Source: Lachnospiraceae bacterium (GTDB lineage Bacteria; Bacillota; Clostridia; Lachnospirales; Lachnospiraceae). Taken from it: DNA of 35,948 nucleotides. The translations under genes and the position numbers were made by a program. Below the pieces are notes generated by a model that worked only from the letters and a program-made list of their open reading frames with translations, made no database searches and had not been told where the DNA came from. Location: positions 1 through 35,948 of the forward strand of contig JAGBOJ010000036.1 in NCBI GenBank assembly GCA_017633935.1. Direction: 5' to 3'. Below are positions 8,223-17,744 of this stretch, in pieces; position 1 is the stretch's first letter, and each line of letters starts with the position of its first letter.

Positions 8223-8260
8223 TCACCGTCAGCGAAGCCAAGGTTTTGAGATACCGGTGA
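8223..8260 (-). promoter_or_regulatory. Candidate S15-responsive leader hairpin upstream of rpsO
   Basis: In the rpsO leader, TCACCG (8260-8255) pairs with CGGTGA (8228-8223). A second stem, TTGGC/GCTGA (8241-8237 with 8233-8229), stacks directly on it with a 3-nt loop and a 13-nt bulge. The inner stem contains adjacent G-U and G-C pairs, which is the feature S15 recognises in 16S helix 22. Known S15 leaders differ in overall shape between lineages, so this is a suggestion only. Confidence 0.35.
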
Positions 8261-8289
8261 CTGCGCCGCGGAAACTACACAACTTTACG

Positions 8290-8319
8290 AGTTTACCACA
8301 AATCAATCATTCCCGTCAA
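8290..8319 (-). promoter_or_regulatory. Promoter for rpsO-pnp
   Basis: TTGACG (8319-8314), an 18-bp spacer and TAAACT (8295-8290) with a TGG extended -10 element lie about 100 bp before rpsO. The -35 overlaps the end of the small upstream gene. Confidence 0.6.
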
Positions 8320-8476
8320 CCAGTGGAGGCTTCTGATACAGTTTTCTTTCGATCTCCATTCTTATAGTCCTGCTTTCCTCTTCATATTCTCCCCTTTTTT
8401 GAGCCTTATCCAGCCTTTCAAGGATTGACAGCTGATCAAACAGATTATTGTTTATCTCTTTTTCATTACTCGGCAT
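8303..8476 (-). CDS. Hypothetical small charged protein (57 residues)
   Basis: A short acidic/basic helical protein that runs from MPSNEKE to LVDGND and contains LDKAQKRGEYEEESRTI. It has no membrane segment or motif I recognise. The ATG at 8476 has an excellent AAGGAGGAG site, which is the main reason to call it real; a longer frame starting at 8533 lacks such a site. It sits between nlpC and rpsO, and a TATAAT about 40 bp upstream suggests its own promoter. The predicted helical, Glu/Arg-rich nature could suit a small regulatory or RNA-associated protein, but function is unknown. Confidence 0.7.
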   Translation of the reverse strand: MPSNEKEINNNLFDQLSILERLDKAQKRGEYEEESRTIRMEIERKLYQKPPLVDGND

Positions 8477-8513
8477 AATGCTCCTCCTTTCAAAAAAACA
8501 TCTCTTTAACGCC

Positions 8514-8519
8514 ATTATA
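8514..8519 (-). promoter_or_regulatory. Putative -10 element for the 57-residue gene
   Basis: A perfect TATAAT lies 38 bp before the ATG at 8476 and just upstream of the small gene's ribosome binding site. No good -35 hexamer is seen at 16-18 bp, so this is a modest call. Confidence 0.4.
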
Positions 8520-8529
8520 CACCATAAAT

Positions 8530-9624
8530 TCAATCTTTAATAACTCTTCTTACCGCATAGGGCGTTCTGTAAAATGCATTGGATATCTTTATTCCGCTCC
8601 TCGGGTTCGACGCATTTATGACCTGACCGCCTCCGATATAGATCGCCACATGATTTACCGTGCCGCCCTTGCCGTAAAAGAACAGATCTCCCGGCTTTGC
8701 CTCGGATGCGGAAATCTTTGTACCGCAGCGTGCCTGCTCCCTCGAGGTTCTCGGCAGCCTGATATTATACTTCTTAAATATCTGCATGACATAGCCCGAG
8801 CAGTCACAGCCTTTTGTGAGCGATGTGCCTCCCCAAACATAGGGATTGCCCAGAAACTGCTTGGAATAATTAACAAGGCTTATCCTGACATCAGAAACGC
8901 CCTCTCCGTAGCGGAGCTCCTTCATCGTAACAGCCTTATCAAGCTGCTCGGAAAGTGTCACAAACTCGGTACTGACATAGCCCTCATCCTCGTCGATCGC
9001 TATCTTAACCCACGGGTCGCCTTCCTCGCCCTCTAAAACCTCGAGCTCCTCTTCTATAGGCACCATCGTGAGAACCCCCGACTCCGTCGACGGCTCCATC
9101 CTTACAAAAAGTGTGGTCGTGGTGACCGTAGCCATAAGGGTCATAACCTGTCTCGCCCTTGTCTTTGCCTCCTCTCCCGTAAGAAGATATTCGAGGTTTA
9201 CATAACCATCGCATTTTCCCGACTTGATATGGGCCCATCCGTCGGCTATATCGAGTATCTCACAGCCCGCGTTTCTTGTCATCTTGCCCACAAGCTCGGA
9301 CTCTTCATTGGGCTCTGTCCGGACATTTAAATGATTTTCAACCACTGCAACGCCGAGATTTTTATAGCCGGCTATGGTTTCATCGATCTGTTCGGCCTTA
9401 AGACTTGCTTCATTTACGGCATCGGACACACCGGCAGTAGCCACACTCATTATCACATTTGACGAGACCATATCAAATGTGCCCGTCTCCATCTTTGAGG
9501 CTGCACCGGCGGTAAAAAGAACCCCGCTGCCGTTATTTGCAAGTACCTCCCCGGTGCAGGCTGCGGATGAAATTACCACAAGAGCGGAAAAAACAAATGC
9601 TCTGAAAATACTACATTTCTCCAT
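8530..9624 (-). CDS. Secreted NlpC/P60 cell-wall hydrolase with SH3b domains
   Basis: A 364-residue exported peptidoglycan hydrolase, probably cutting peptide stems. An N-terminal signal sequence (hydrophobic 8-22, then AAC) might be lipobox-like, but the -3 residue is not typical. Two SH3b domains follow: NHLNVRTEPNEESELVGKM near 98-116, and TLFVRMEPSTESGVLTMV near 172-189. The C-terminal NlpC/P60 domain has nucleophile C275 in GCDCSGYV and H325 in VNHVAIYIG. The third polar position is N337 (VINASN) rather than the more common His; Asn is tolerated in the family. The gene begins 15 bp after nptA and has only a weak ribosome binding site, so it is probably coupled to the long nusA operon. 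Confidence 0.92.
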   Translation of the reverse strand: MEKCSIFRAFVFSALVVISSAACTGEVLANNGSGVLFTAGAASKMETGTFDMVSSNVIMSVATAGVSDAVNEASLKAEQIDETIAGYKNLGVAVVENHLNVRTEPNEESELVGKMTRNAGCEILDIADGWAHIKSGKCDGYVNLEYLLTGEEAKTRARQVMTLMATVTTTTLFVRMEPSTESGVLTMVPIEEELEVLEGEEGDPWVKIAIDEDEGYVSTEFVTLSEQLDKAVTMKELRYGEGVSDVRISLVNYSKQFLGNPYVWGGTSLTKGCDCSGYVMQIFKKYNIRLPRTSREQARCGTKISASEAKPGDLFFYGKGGTVNHVAIYIGGGQVINASNPRSGIKISNAFYRTPYAVRRVIKD

Positions 9625-9639
9625 ATGCTACAAACCATG

Positions 9640-11313
9640 TCAGGTCCTTACTGCCACCTGTTTTAAGCTCATATCCTCCATCTCGGAATCCCTTATCGCA
9701 AAAGCGATGTTCGTCGCGTGATCCGCCACTCTTTCAAGTCCTGAAACGATATCAGAAAACAGCATCCCTGCCTCCGGCGTACACTCGTTTTTGGCAAGCC
9801 TTTCTATATGCCTGTCCTGAATGCTGCGCTCCTCGATATCGATCTTATTCTCAAGCTCCTCTACCTGCTTAAGCAGAACCTCACTGTCACCGTTTCCGGA
9901 AAAGCTGTCGAGTGCGAGTCTTATGATCGTATTTACCATTTCAAGGAGCCGTCCCATCTCATCCCTTGCATCCCTTGAAAATTCAGTACCGTTTTCAATC
10001 CTCTGCTTTGCCGCATCCGCGACATTTTCGGCATGATCGCCTATCCGCTCGATATCGTTTGCCACATGGAAGAGCGCTCCGATCTGGCGTCTGTCATCCA
10101 CAGGCAGGTTCATCTGTCCGACCTTGACCAGATAATTGACTATCGAGTGATTCAGATAATTTATGTTCTTTTCAACCTCGTAAACCTCTTTTATATCCTC
10201 TTCATCAAGCGTGATCAGGGCATTCATCGCCCGGTTGATATTCTCGCTTGCAAGGATACCCATTCTTTCAAGCTCGCGCGCGGCATCGATCACTGCGGTA
10301 GCTGGTGAAAAGACGACCTTCTCCCCGATATAGACAAGCTGGAACTGCTCCCTGTAGCCGACATCCGTATCCTTGCCGGGCACCGTAAGAAACGTCAGCT
10401 TCACTATAAGCCCCGAAAACGGCAGCAATACGCATACCTGGAATATCTTGAATATGGAATGGGCGTTTGCGATCATCCTCCCCTTATCCGCCGCTGAAAT
10501 ATATGAAAGCAGATCGATCACGTAAGGCTCCGCAATAAGCAGTATCACAGCCATTATTATCGTACCGATTATATTAAAGAATAGATGGATGAGCGCCGCC
10601 CTTAAGGCATTCTTCTTACCGGCAAGACCGGTTAAAAGCGCGGGCACGCAGGCTCCGATATTACAGCCTAAGATGATATAAAGACAGATATCTATATTCA
10701 GAAGATTTTCCTTGCACATTAAAAGAAGGATGGAAACCGTAACCGATGAGCTCTGGATTATACCCGTGACAACGGTTCCGACCAGTATCCCCATAAAGGG
10801 CGACCTTAAGGAAGAAAAGAGTCCCATAAGCTCGGCAGACCCTGCCATTCCTCCCATAGCCTCGCTCATTGACGAAAGGCCCAGAAAAAGAATTCCGAAG
10901 CCCGCAAAAATGCTTGCCACCTTGCGGACCATGGAGCGCTTTGCAAACATCACTATAAGCGCTGACGGAAGCAGAAACAGCGGGGCGTACCGCGAAAGAT
11001 CGAACGAAACGAGCTGTGAAGTAACGGTGGTACCGATATTTGCTCCGAAGATAACCCCTGCCGCCTGATACAGATCCATAAGACCGGAATTTACGAAGGA
11101 TACGACCATGACCGTACAGGCACTCGAGGACTGGATAGCCGCGGTAAAGAATATACCGACTATCATTCCCATAACCTTATTGGTCGTAAGCGTCTCAAGT
11201 ATGCTTCTCAGCTTCGCTCCGGCAGCATTTTCGATGCTCTCGCCCATAAGCTTCATTCCGTATAAGAAAAGCCCGAGACCTCCCATCATGGAAAGCATTA
11301 CTGTCGCATTCAT
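9640..11313 (-). CDS. nptA: Na+/phosphate cotransporter with PhoU-like C-terminal domain
   Basis: A 557-residue transporter of the Na/Pi-cotransporter II family, importing phosphate with Na+. Two inverted NaPi repeats are visible. The first has AAIQSSSACTVMVV and GANIGTTVTSQL; the second has GIIQSSSVTVSILL and GCNIGACVPALL. The QSSS motifs are the transport signature. The C-terminal 220 residues are soluble and helical (AARELERMG, NDIERIGDHAENVADAA, SGLERVADHATNIAFAI), matching PhoU-like repeats. The start ATG at 11313 overlaps the ribF stop by 4 bp (ATGA). The symbol follows the NptA-type family and is not a confirmed orthology. Confidence 0.93.
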   Translation of the reverse strand: MNATVMLSMMGGLGLFLYGMKLMGESIENAAGAKLRSILETLTTNKVMGMIVGIFFTAAIQSSSACTVMVVSFVNSGLMDLYQAAGVIFGANIGTTVTSQLVSFDLSRYAPLFLLPSALIVMFAKRSMVRKVASIFAGFGILFLGLSSMSEAMGGMAGSAELMGLFSSLRSPFMGILVGTVVTGIIQSSSVTVSILLLMCKENLLNIDICLYIILGCNIGACVPALLTGLAGKKNALRAALIHLFFNIIGTIIMAVILLIAEPYVIDLLSYISAADKGRMIANAHSIFKIFQVCVLLPFSGLIVKLTFLTVPGKDTDVGYREQFQLVYIGEKVVFSPATAVIDAARELERMGILASENINRAMNALITLDEEDIKEVYEVEKNINYLNHSIVNYLVKVGQMNLPVDDRRQIGALFHVANDIERIGDHAENVADAAKQRIENGTEFSRDARDEMGRLLEMVNTIIRLALDSFSGNGDSEVLLKQVEELENKIDIEERSIQDRHIERLAKNECTPEAGMLFSDIVSGLERVADHATNIAFAIRDSEMEDMSLKQVAVRT

Positions 11314-12230
11314 GAAAAATATATCCTTCCCCTGAGCATATCCGTCCGCATCTGCGCCTTAAGAGCGTCTGTCCCGTCAAATTTCATCTCGCTCCTTAAG
11401 TAATGCAAAAGCTCTACTCTCAGCCATTCGCCGTAAAGGTCGTCATCAAAATCGTAGATATACGTTTCGACGCAGACCCTTCCTTCATCCGTTACAGTTG
11501 GTTTTACACCTATATTTGTTATGCCGTGAAAGATCCCCGTCCCGAGGTAGATATTTGAAAAATAAACTCCGAACGGCGGCAAAAGCTTATCCTTGCCGAC
11601 ATCCATATTCACCGTCGGCATTTCAAGCTTTCTTCCAAGCATCCTGCCGTGGGTCACTATCCCGTCTACAGTGTAGGGATGCCCCAGGGCAGCCTGCGCC
11701 AGCTCCATTTTTCCTTCCGCGACATACTGCCTGATCATACTGGAGCTGATAACATCGTTTCCGAGCTTCACCTTTTCTATTTCGCACACCTCAAAGGAAT
11801 ATTCTTTTGAAAGCCTTCTTAAAAGCGCGAAATCTCCCTTTCCTCCGGCACCGTAGCTTAAATCGCTCCCTGCCGCTATGTACTTTGCATTAAGCCTGTT
11901 TACAAGAGCTTTAACAAAATCCTCGGGGCTTATTGCAACCGTTTTTTCGTTCACGGGCAGTACAAATTCGTAATCAAAGCCGTTATCCCTTAAATATTCC
12001 TCTTTTTCGTTATTCGTTGTAAGCTGCTTTGATTCGGTATGCTCAAAAAAATCGGATATCTGTCTGTCAAAGGTAAATACGAGCGTGCTCAGGCCCTTTT
12101 CCTTTTGCGAAAGCACACTTTCAAAAAGCCTTGCATGTCCCAGATGAAGACCGTCAAACTTGCCTATCGCGACTGCCGTGCTTTCCGAAATCTCTTTGTG
12201 AAATTCATCAAAGTCAGAAAATATCCTCAT
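11310..12230 (-). CDS. ribF: Bifunctional riboflavin kinase/FAD synthetase
   Basis: A 306-residue enzyme that phosphorylates riboflavin to FMN and adenylates it to FAD. The N-terminal nucleotidyltransferase has AIGKFDGLHLGHARL (residues 21-35), FTFDRQ and SSSMIR. The C-terminal kinase has HGRMLGRKLEMPTVN, PPFGVYFSN and ITNIGVKPTV, with VETYIYDFDDDLYGEW near the end. The length is normal. AAGGATC precedes the ATG at 12230, and the gene begins 9 bp after truB. The truB-ribF pair is conserved in Bacillota. Confidence 0.97.
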   Translation of the reverse strand: MRIFSDFDEFHKEISESTAVAIGKFDGLHLGHARLFESVLSQKEKGLSTLVFTFDRQISDFFEHTESKQLTTNNEKEEYLRDNGFDYEFVLPVNEKTVAISPEDFVKALVNRLNAKYIAAGSDLSYGAGGKGDFALLRRLSKEYSFEVCEIEKVKLGNDVISSSMIRQYVAEGKMELAQAALGHPYTVDGIVTHGRMLGRKLEMPTVNMDVGKDKLLPPFGVYFSNIYLGTGIFHGITNIGVKPTVTDEGRVCVETYIYDFDDDLYGEWLRVELLHYLRSEMKFDGTDALKAQMRTDMLRGRIYFS

Positions 12231-12239
12231 AACAGATCC

Positions 12240-13124
12240 TTAATCGGTCAAAAAATATCCCTTCAGAACGGCTCTGCTTTTCTTTACCTCATATACTGCG
12301 GCAAAGGTCCCGTCAGACAGATATACCCTGTATCTTCCGTCAGGCACACAGGCTCTTATGATATTTCCGTTTCTTATATTTTTATCACATTCTTTATCTG
12401 CCCTGATCTCTCCGAGATCCGAAAACATCTTCTCAATGCTTACTATCTTATCTTCGATATCCCCGCTTTTTGCAAGCTCCTCTATCTCAGAAAGCCTCCT
12501 GCATTCATTAAGCTTAAAGCCGCAGGCTCCGGTCCTTAAAAGCGACTCCATCGAAGCGCCGCACCCCAAAGCCTCCCCGATATCCCGGCATAAGGATCTT
12601 ATGTAGGTCCCCTTGCTGCATTCCGTATCAAAAGAAAATCTGCCGTTTATAAGGTCTGTATCCCTTATAACAAGACTCTTTATCTCCACCTCGCAGGGCT
12701 TTCTTTCTATGACAATCCCCTGCCTTGCCAGCTCATAGAGCTTTTTACCGTTTACCTTTTTTGCCGAATACATCGGCGGGATCTGCATATATCTTCCGAT
12801 AAAGCCCTCTGCGGCTTTTCTGACCGCATCCTCCGTGATATCCTTACAGGAAACCTCACTTAATACATTTCCCGACATATCCTCGGTATCTGTCGTGATC
12901 CCGAGGCGGCATGTACAACTGTAAGCCTTATCCGTATCGCTTAAAATGCTTATGAGCTTTGTCGCTTTCCCTAAGCAGACCGGAAGTACGCCTTCGGCAT
13001 CGGGATCGAGTGTCCCGGTATGCCCTATCTTTTTCATTTTAAGGATACCCCGAAGCTTTGAGACCACATCGTTTGAGGTATAACCCCGCTCCTTATATAC
13101 GGGAAGAACTCCGTTTAAATTCAA
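12240..13124 (-). CDS. truB: tRNA pseudouridine(55) synthase
   Basis: A 294-residue enzyme making pseudouridine 55 in the tRNA T-loop. The N-terminus has the usual VYKERGYTSNDVV and the catalytic motif GHTGTLDPDAEGVLPV, with the active Asp in TLD. YSCTCRLGITTDTED and MYSAKKVNGKKLYELARQG follow, and a PUA-like tail ends the protein. The start is TTG at 13124; GGAGGAAGG lies immediately in front and no ATG fits the family N-terminus. It follows nrnA by 15 bp. Confidence 0.95.
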   Translation of the reverse strand: MNLNGVLPVYKERGYTSNDVVSKLRGILKMKKIGHTGTLDPDAEGVLPVCLGKATKLISILSDTDKAYSCTCRLGITTDTEDMSGNVLSEVSCKDITEDAVRKAAEGFIGRYMQIPPMYSAKKVNGKKLYELARQGIVIERKPCEVEIKSLVIRDTDLINGRFSFDTECSKGTYIRSLCRDIGEALGCGASMESLLRTGACGFKLNECRRLSEIEELAKSGDIEDKIVSIEKMFSDLGEIRADKECDKNIRNGNIIRACVPDGRYRVYLSDGTFAAVYEVKKSRAVLKGYFLTD

Positions 13125-13139
13125 CCTTCCTCCGATGCT

Positions 13140-14096
13140 CTACAGTTCTGTCCTTAACTGCTTTTCTATGATTCTTGAAATATTGTTTACCACATCATGA
13201 AAGGAGCCTGCCATGGTAAGTCCCGCTGCCTTCTTATGCCCTCCGCCGCCGAAGGTCTTTGCCACCTCGGCCACATTGACCTTGTCGGAAGACCTTAAGG
13301 AAACCTTAAACTCCTGCGGCCCTATCTCATACATAAATATAGCACACTCTACCCCTCTGGTGTACCTGAGCTGATTTGCGATCCCCTCGAGATCCTTGCT
13401 CGTGGCCCCGTAAAAGTCCATTGTCTTCCTGTCGATCACGGAGACTATGCACTTTTTATCCATAAACAGGATGCTCTCCAGAAGGGCCCTCCCGAGGATC
13501 TGGTTCTGTATATAGCTCTTCTGGAAAAATGTCTTTTCTATGAGCTTATAATGGTCAAAATCATATTCAATGAGTTTTCCCGCAGCCTCCATCGTACTCC
13601 TGTGGGTGCAGTTAAACTGGAACACGCCTGTATCATGCACCATGCCCGTGTAAAGACACATTGCGATATCCGTATCTATCACGTCCTTATCTATAAGATC
13701 ATATATAAGCTCCGCTGTAGAGCTTGCATCCGGCACGACCCAGTCATTTTTCGAAAAAATTCCGTCATTTATATGATGATCTATACAGGCGGTGTTTTTT
13801 GCATTGTCAAAGAGTCCCGCATTATCCCCGAGCCTTTGCTTTTCGCTTAAATCCAGAGCAAAGAAAAGATCGACGGGAGTGCTTGCCGCCTCCTTTATGA
13901 TCTCATCAAAGCCCTTTAAGAAATTAAACAGAGGGTTCGGATCGATCAGATATACCTTTATATCCTTATCGGGATAAACCTTTTTTAAATAATTCCAAAA
14001 GCCAAGTGTCGAGCCTATCGCATCCCCGTCAGGACGCACATGGGCACTTATGGCGATGGTATTCGCATTTTCGCAAAGCTGCTTATAATCTATCAC
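13140..14096 (-). CDS. nrnA: NrnA-type DHH-DHHA1 phosphoesterase (oligoribonuclease/pAp phosphatase)
   Basis: A 318-residue DHH phosphoesterase that likely trims nanoRNAs and may dephosphorylate pAp. Motif I is HVRPDGDAIGS (19-29), motif II is FFALDLSE, the DHH motif is CIDHHIND, and motif IV is MVHDTGVFQFNCT. The DHHA1 domain ends with FGGGGHKKAAG. The GTG at 14096 overlaps the rbfA stop by 4 bp (GTGA); AGGAG about nine bases upstream supports it. Its position between rbfA and truB is typical of Bacillota. Confidence 0.95.
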   Translation of the reverse strand: MIDYKQLCENANTIAISAHVRPDGDAIGSTLGFWNYLKKVYPDKDIKVYLIDPNPLFNFLKGFDEIIKEAASTPVDLFFALDLSEKQRLGDNAGLFDNAKNTACIDHHINDGIFSKNDWVVPDASSTAELIYDLIDKDVIDTDIAMCLYTGMVHDTGVFQFNCTHRSTMEAAGKLIEYDFDHYKLIEKTFFQKSYIQNQILGRALLESILFMDKKCIVSVIDRKTMDFYGATSKDLEGIANQLRYTRGVECAIFMYEIGPQEFKVSLRSSDKVNVAEVAKTFGGGGHKKAAGLTMAGSFHDVVNNISRIIEKQLRTEL

Positions 14097-14467
14097 TCCT
14101 GCTTACTCCTGTTCTCATCTGTCTGTATTATCTCTTCTATCTTTTTTGTCATCTCCACGCCGTATCTTATGGAATCATCATTGATGAATTTAAGCTCGGG
14201 CGTATTCCTTAAATTAAGCGTATGGGCAAGCTCCCGCCTGATAAAGCCCTCTGCGCTCCTTAAGCCCTCAAGGTTTTCCTTTGCCATGACCTCATCCCCG
14301 AGTACGCTCACATATACCTTGCAGGTCTTAAGGTCCGGAGCCACGATCACTTCGACGATCGAGCAGAACGGGTCCACCCTCGGGTCCTTCACATCCCTTA
14401 TGATCTCACTTAAAGCCCTTCTGACCTCACCGTTTATGCGGTTGTTCTTTGTACTGTTCTTTCTCAC
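14093..14467 (-). CDS. rbfA: 30S ribosome-binding factor A
   Basis: A 124-residue KH-fold 16S maturation factor. RINGEVRRALSEIIRDVKDPRV and APDLKTCKVYVSVLGD are the family signatures, as are EGFIRRELAHTLNLRNTPELKF and the tail. The start is GTG at 14467, formed in a 4-bp GTGA overlap with the infB stop, so translation is coupled to infB. Length is normal. Confidence 0.97.
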   Translation of the reverse strand: MRKNSTKNNRINGEVRRALSEIIRDVKDPRVDPFCSIVEVIVAPDLKTCKVYVSVLGDEVMAKENLEGLRSAEGFIRRELAHTLNLRNTPELKFINDDSIRYGVEMTKKIEEIIQTDENRSKQE

Positions 14468-17376
14468 TTTCTCTCAACCTCTACCTGCTTGTGGAATTCC
14501 AGCAGATCTCCCTCTTCCACCGCATCGAATCCGTCAAATGTAAGACCGCACTCGTAGCCTTCCTTTACTTCCTTCACATCGTCCTTGAAACGCTTTAAGG
14601 ATGAAAGAGGTCCGTCGAATATCTCATCCTTGCCTCTTGTTATCCTTACGGAGCACCCCTTCTCCACTATACCGTCGGTCACATACGAGCCCGCGATATT
14701 TCCGATACCGGAGGCCTTGAATATCTGTCTTATCTCTCCGTGTCCGATGATCTTTTCCTCGTATACCGGTGCCAGCATTCCCTTCATTGCCGACTCCACA
14801 TCCTCTATCGCCTGATAGATGATCCTGTACAGATTGATCTCTACATTTTCCGTCTCGGCCTTTGCCTTTGCCGTGCTGTCCGGACGGACATTAAAGCCTA
14901 TTATGATGGCGTTTGACGCGGAAGCCAGCATTACATCCGATTCGCTTATCGCACCTACTCCGCCGTGAATGACCTTCACTGCCACCTCTTCGTTTGTAAG
15001 CTTTAAGAGCGAGGACTTCAAGGCTTCCACAGAGCCCTGTACGTCCGCCTTTATGATGACATTGAATTCCTTTAAATCGCCTTCCTGTATCTGCTCGTAA
15101 AGGTCGTCTAAAGTCATTGACTTCTTCTTTGTCTCGCTCAAGAGCTCCTTCTTATGCTGCTCCTTGTAGGTATTGGCGAAGCTCTGTGCCTCCTTCTCCG
15201 AATCCGGTGATACGAATATCTCACCGGCTGCGGGTACGTCATCGAGACCGAGTATCTCAACGGGTATCGAAGGACCTGCCTCCTTAACCCTCTTGCCCTT
15301 GTCGTCTATCATCGCACGAACCTTGCCGTGGCAGGGACCGCAGGCCACGAAATCTCCCACATGGAGAGTACCCTTCTGTACAAGCACCGTAGCCACGGGG
15401 CCTCTTCCCTTGTCAAGCTCGGCTTCTATTACCATACCTCTTGCCTTCCTGTGGGCGTTTGCCTTTAATTCCATGACATCCGCCGTAAGGGTTATCATCT
15501 CCAAAAGGTCATCCACGCCTGTTCCGGTCTTTGCCGAAACGGGCACGAATATAGTGCTTCCGCCCCATTCCTCAGGAATAAGCTCGTATTCCGAAAGCTC
15601 CTGCTTAACCCTGTCCGGATTTGCGCTGGGCTTATCTATCTTATTGATTGCCACGATGATCTCTACATTTGCCGCCTTCGCGTGATTGATCGCCTCCACG
15701 GTCTGCGGCATGACTCCGTCATCCGCCGCCACCACAAGGATAACGATATCCGTGGCATTTGCACCTCTCATACGCATTGCCGTAAATGCCTCATGTCCCG
15801 GTGTATCAAGGAAGGTGATCTTACGTCCTGCAAGTGATACCGTATATGCGCCGATGGCCTGAGTGATGCCGCCGGCTTCCTTCTCGGTCACATGGGACTT
15901 TCTTATCGTATCTAACAGTGAGGTCTTACCGTGATCAACGTGACCCATAACGCAGACTACCGGAGGACGCTTATCCATCGTGCTCTCATCCTCCTCATCC
16001 TCCTTTAGGAGCTCTGCTATGACATCCACAGTCTGCTCATGCTCGCAGAGGATATCATACTCCATGGCGATGTTTTCGGCCTCCTCATAGGATATCTCCG
16101 AATTTACCGTAACTATCTGCCCTGTAAGGAAAAGCTTCTTAATGATGACGGAGGGCTGCATCCTCATATGGTCTGCAAGCTCCTTTATCGTAAGGGTATC
16201 GGGGATGGTGATAACCTTGATCTCCTCCTCGGGAGCCTTCTGTACGGCTACAGGCTTCTTAAAGCCGTGAGGATTCTGCCTCTTCCTTTCCTTCTCCTCG
16301 TCTACGACAAGCTCTCTGTCTCTTCTGCGCTTTGCCTCATTCTGTCTTCTTCTGTCGCCTTCTCCTTTGTGCCTGTCCTGTCCTTTCCTTTGATCGCCGC
16401 CGGCAAATTCTTTAGGGCCGCCCTGATTCGACGTTTTACCCTGCGGCCGTGCATTGCCGTAAGAACCGTTCCTGCTATTTCCAAAATTACCAGCGCCGCG
16501 AGAACCACCCTGATTGTCATTCCTGTTTTGCGTATACGGCGCGCTATTCGTGTTTTCCTGAGTGTTTTTGTTATTGCCTGCATTTATATTCCTTCCCTGT
16601 GCAGCCGCCTTTTTGGGCTCTGCAGTATTTGTATTGGATAAGGAGCCCTGAGCCGTGCCTGCAGCTTCAGACGTCTCCTGCTTTACCTGCTCAAAAGCCG
16701 GCTTTACCGGTGTCTGTGTCGGCTTTACCGGTGCCTCTATCGTACCCTTGTGCTGCTCTGCCTGCTTCTTGACCGGCGTCTGTGCGTTCGGTCTTATTAT
16801 ATTTACCTCAGGTGCAGGCGAAGGCTTCACGCTGGGCTTTATTATCCCCCTGTGCTGTGCGGGATCTTCTATCCTACCGCGGTTTATATGACCCACCTGC
16901 CTTGTCCCGCCGATCTGTCCTACCTGTCTTGCACCTTTGTTTCCGTTATTTATGGCAAAAATTATGTTCGGTCTCTTTTTCTTTTTAACGGGTCCTCCCT
17001 GTTCAGCAGACTCTCCCGTCTGCTGCGCAGGCTTCTTTTCTACAGCTCCCTTCGCACCGGATACAGGCTTTGCCATCGCTCCTTTATCGGCAGCGGCTTT
17101 ACCGGCCGTCTGCTTTTCTGCCTGTGCGGGCTTATCGCCTGATACCTGCTTTTTTGCAGCCTCACTCTTTTCCTCTGCGCCTATCCTGCTTTCGGTCCTG
17201 TCCTTGCCGGAAAAATGACTCCTTACCAGATCAGCCTCGGCATCTTCAACCGAAGAGCTCTGCGTTTTTCCCGTGATCCCTTTTTCTTCCAAAAAGGAGA
17301 TCACCTTTTTATTATCCACATCCACGCCCTTTGCTATCAGTTCTTTTGTGATCTCATATATCCTGATTTTTGCCAT
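14464..17376 (-). CDS. infB: Translation initiation factor IF-2
   Basis: A 970-residue IF-2, the GTPase that positions initiator fMet-tRNA and joins the subunits. IF2_N-like sequence lies at 1-55. A low-complexity linker (about 60-370) follows, rich in Lys/Ala/Glu and then in Asn/Gly/Gln. A second IF2_N segment ([22 protein letters not shown]) comes before the G domain. GHVDHGKT (478-485) is the P-loop, DTPGHEAF the switch II motif, and NKID the base-specificity motif. Domains II-IV follow to the C-terminus. The ATG at 17376 follows AAAGGAG. The extended disordered linker resembles that of other Lachnospiraceae and is not a sign of damage. Confidence 0.98.
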   Translation of the reverse strand: MAKIRIYEITKELIAKGVDVDNKKVISFLEEKGITGKTQSSSVEDAEADLVRSHFSGKDRTESRIGAEEKSEAAKKQVSGDKPAQAEKQTAGKAAADKGAMAKPVSGAKGAVEKKPAQQTGESAEQGGPVKKKKRPNIIFAINNGNKGARQVGQIGGTRQVGHINRGRIEDPAQHRGIIKPSVKPSPAPEVNIIRPNAQTPVKKQAEQHKGTIEAPVKPTQTPVKPAFEQVKQETSEAAGTAQGSLSNTNTAEPKKAAAQGRNINAGNNKNTQENTNSAPYTQNRNDNQGGSRGAGNFGNSRNGSYGNARPQGKTSNQGGPKEFAGGDQRKGQDRHKGEGDRRRQNEAKRRRDRELVVDEEKERKRQNPHGFKKPVAVQKAPEEEIKVITIPDTLTIKELADHMRMQPSVIIKKLFLTGQIVTVNSEISYEEAENIAMEYDILCEHEQTVDVIAELLKEDEEDESTMDKRPPVVCVMGHVDHGKTSLLDTIRKSHVTEKEAGGITQAIGAYTVSLAGRKITFLDTPGHEAFTAMRMRGANATDIVILVVAADDGVMPQTVEAINHAKAANVEIIVAINKIDKPSANPDRVKQELSEYELIPEEWGGSTIFVPVSAKTGTGVDDLLEMITLTADVMELKANAHRKARGMVIEAELDKGRGPVATVLVQKGTLHVGDFVACGPCHGKVRAMIDDKGKRVKEAGPSIPVEILGLDDVPAAGEIFVSPDSEKEAQSFANTYKEQHKKELLSETKKKSMTLDDLYEQIQEGDLKEFNVIIKADVQGSVEALKSSLLKLTNEEVAVKVIHGGVGAISESDVMLASASNAIIIGFNVRPDSTAKAKAETENVEINLYRIIYQAIEDVESAMKGMLAPVYEEKIIGHGEIRQIFKASGIGNIAGSYVTDGIVEKGCSVRITRGKDEIFDGPLSSLKRFKDDVKEVKEGYECGLTFDGFDAVEEGDLLEFHKQVEVERK

Positions 17377-17405
17377 GTACGCTCATCTCCTTTATCCGAA
17401 GTTCC

Positions 17406-17744
17406 TCACTGAACATCGCCTGTTTCCGGCTTAACATCCAGTTCATTAAGCTTCTTAATAATTTGTCCGGCAAGTCCTCTATCCGTTACCGCCACGGAAG
17501 ACCTGACATCTTTTCCTATAGCATGCGCCAAGGATTCCTTGGTACCGTATATATAAATCGGTATTTCATAAAAAGAACACTTATTCCTGAATTTCTTTTT
17601 GGTATTATCCGAGGCGTCACTGCTCACTATAACGATATGTGCCTTACCGGCTCTGACGGCCTTTTCAACGGACGTTTCCCCGCTCACCGCTTTTCCCGCC
17701 TTGGCAGACAGAGAAAGCATAAATTCAGCTCCGTTTAATTTCAA
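17406..17744 (-). CDS. ylxQ: L7Ae/L30e-family RNA-binding protein (YlxQ type)
   Basis: A 112-residue kink-turn-binding-type protein. AKAGKAVSGE near the N-terminus, AHIVIVSSDASDNTKKKF, and IYIYGTKESLAHAIGKDVRSSVAVTD match the ribosomal L7Ae/L30e/S12e family at its usual nusA-infB location. The start is TTG at 17744, overlapping the nusA stop by 4 bp (TTGA). An ATG eight codons downstream (17720), with a good ACGGAG site, would shorten the first helix by a turn and remains possible. The ylxR gene that normally lies between nusA and ylxQ is absent here. Confidence 0.88.
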   Translation of the reverse strand: MKLNGAEFMLSLSAKAGKAVSGETSVEKAVRAGKAHIVIVSSDASDNTKKKFRNKCSFYEIPIYIYGTKESLAHAIGKDVRSSVAVTDRGLAGQIIKKLNELDVKPETGDVQ

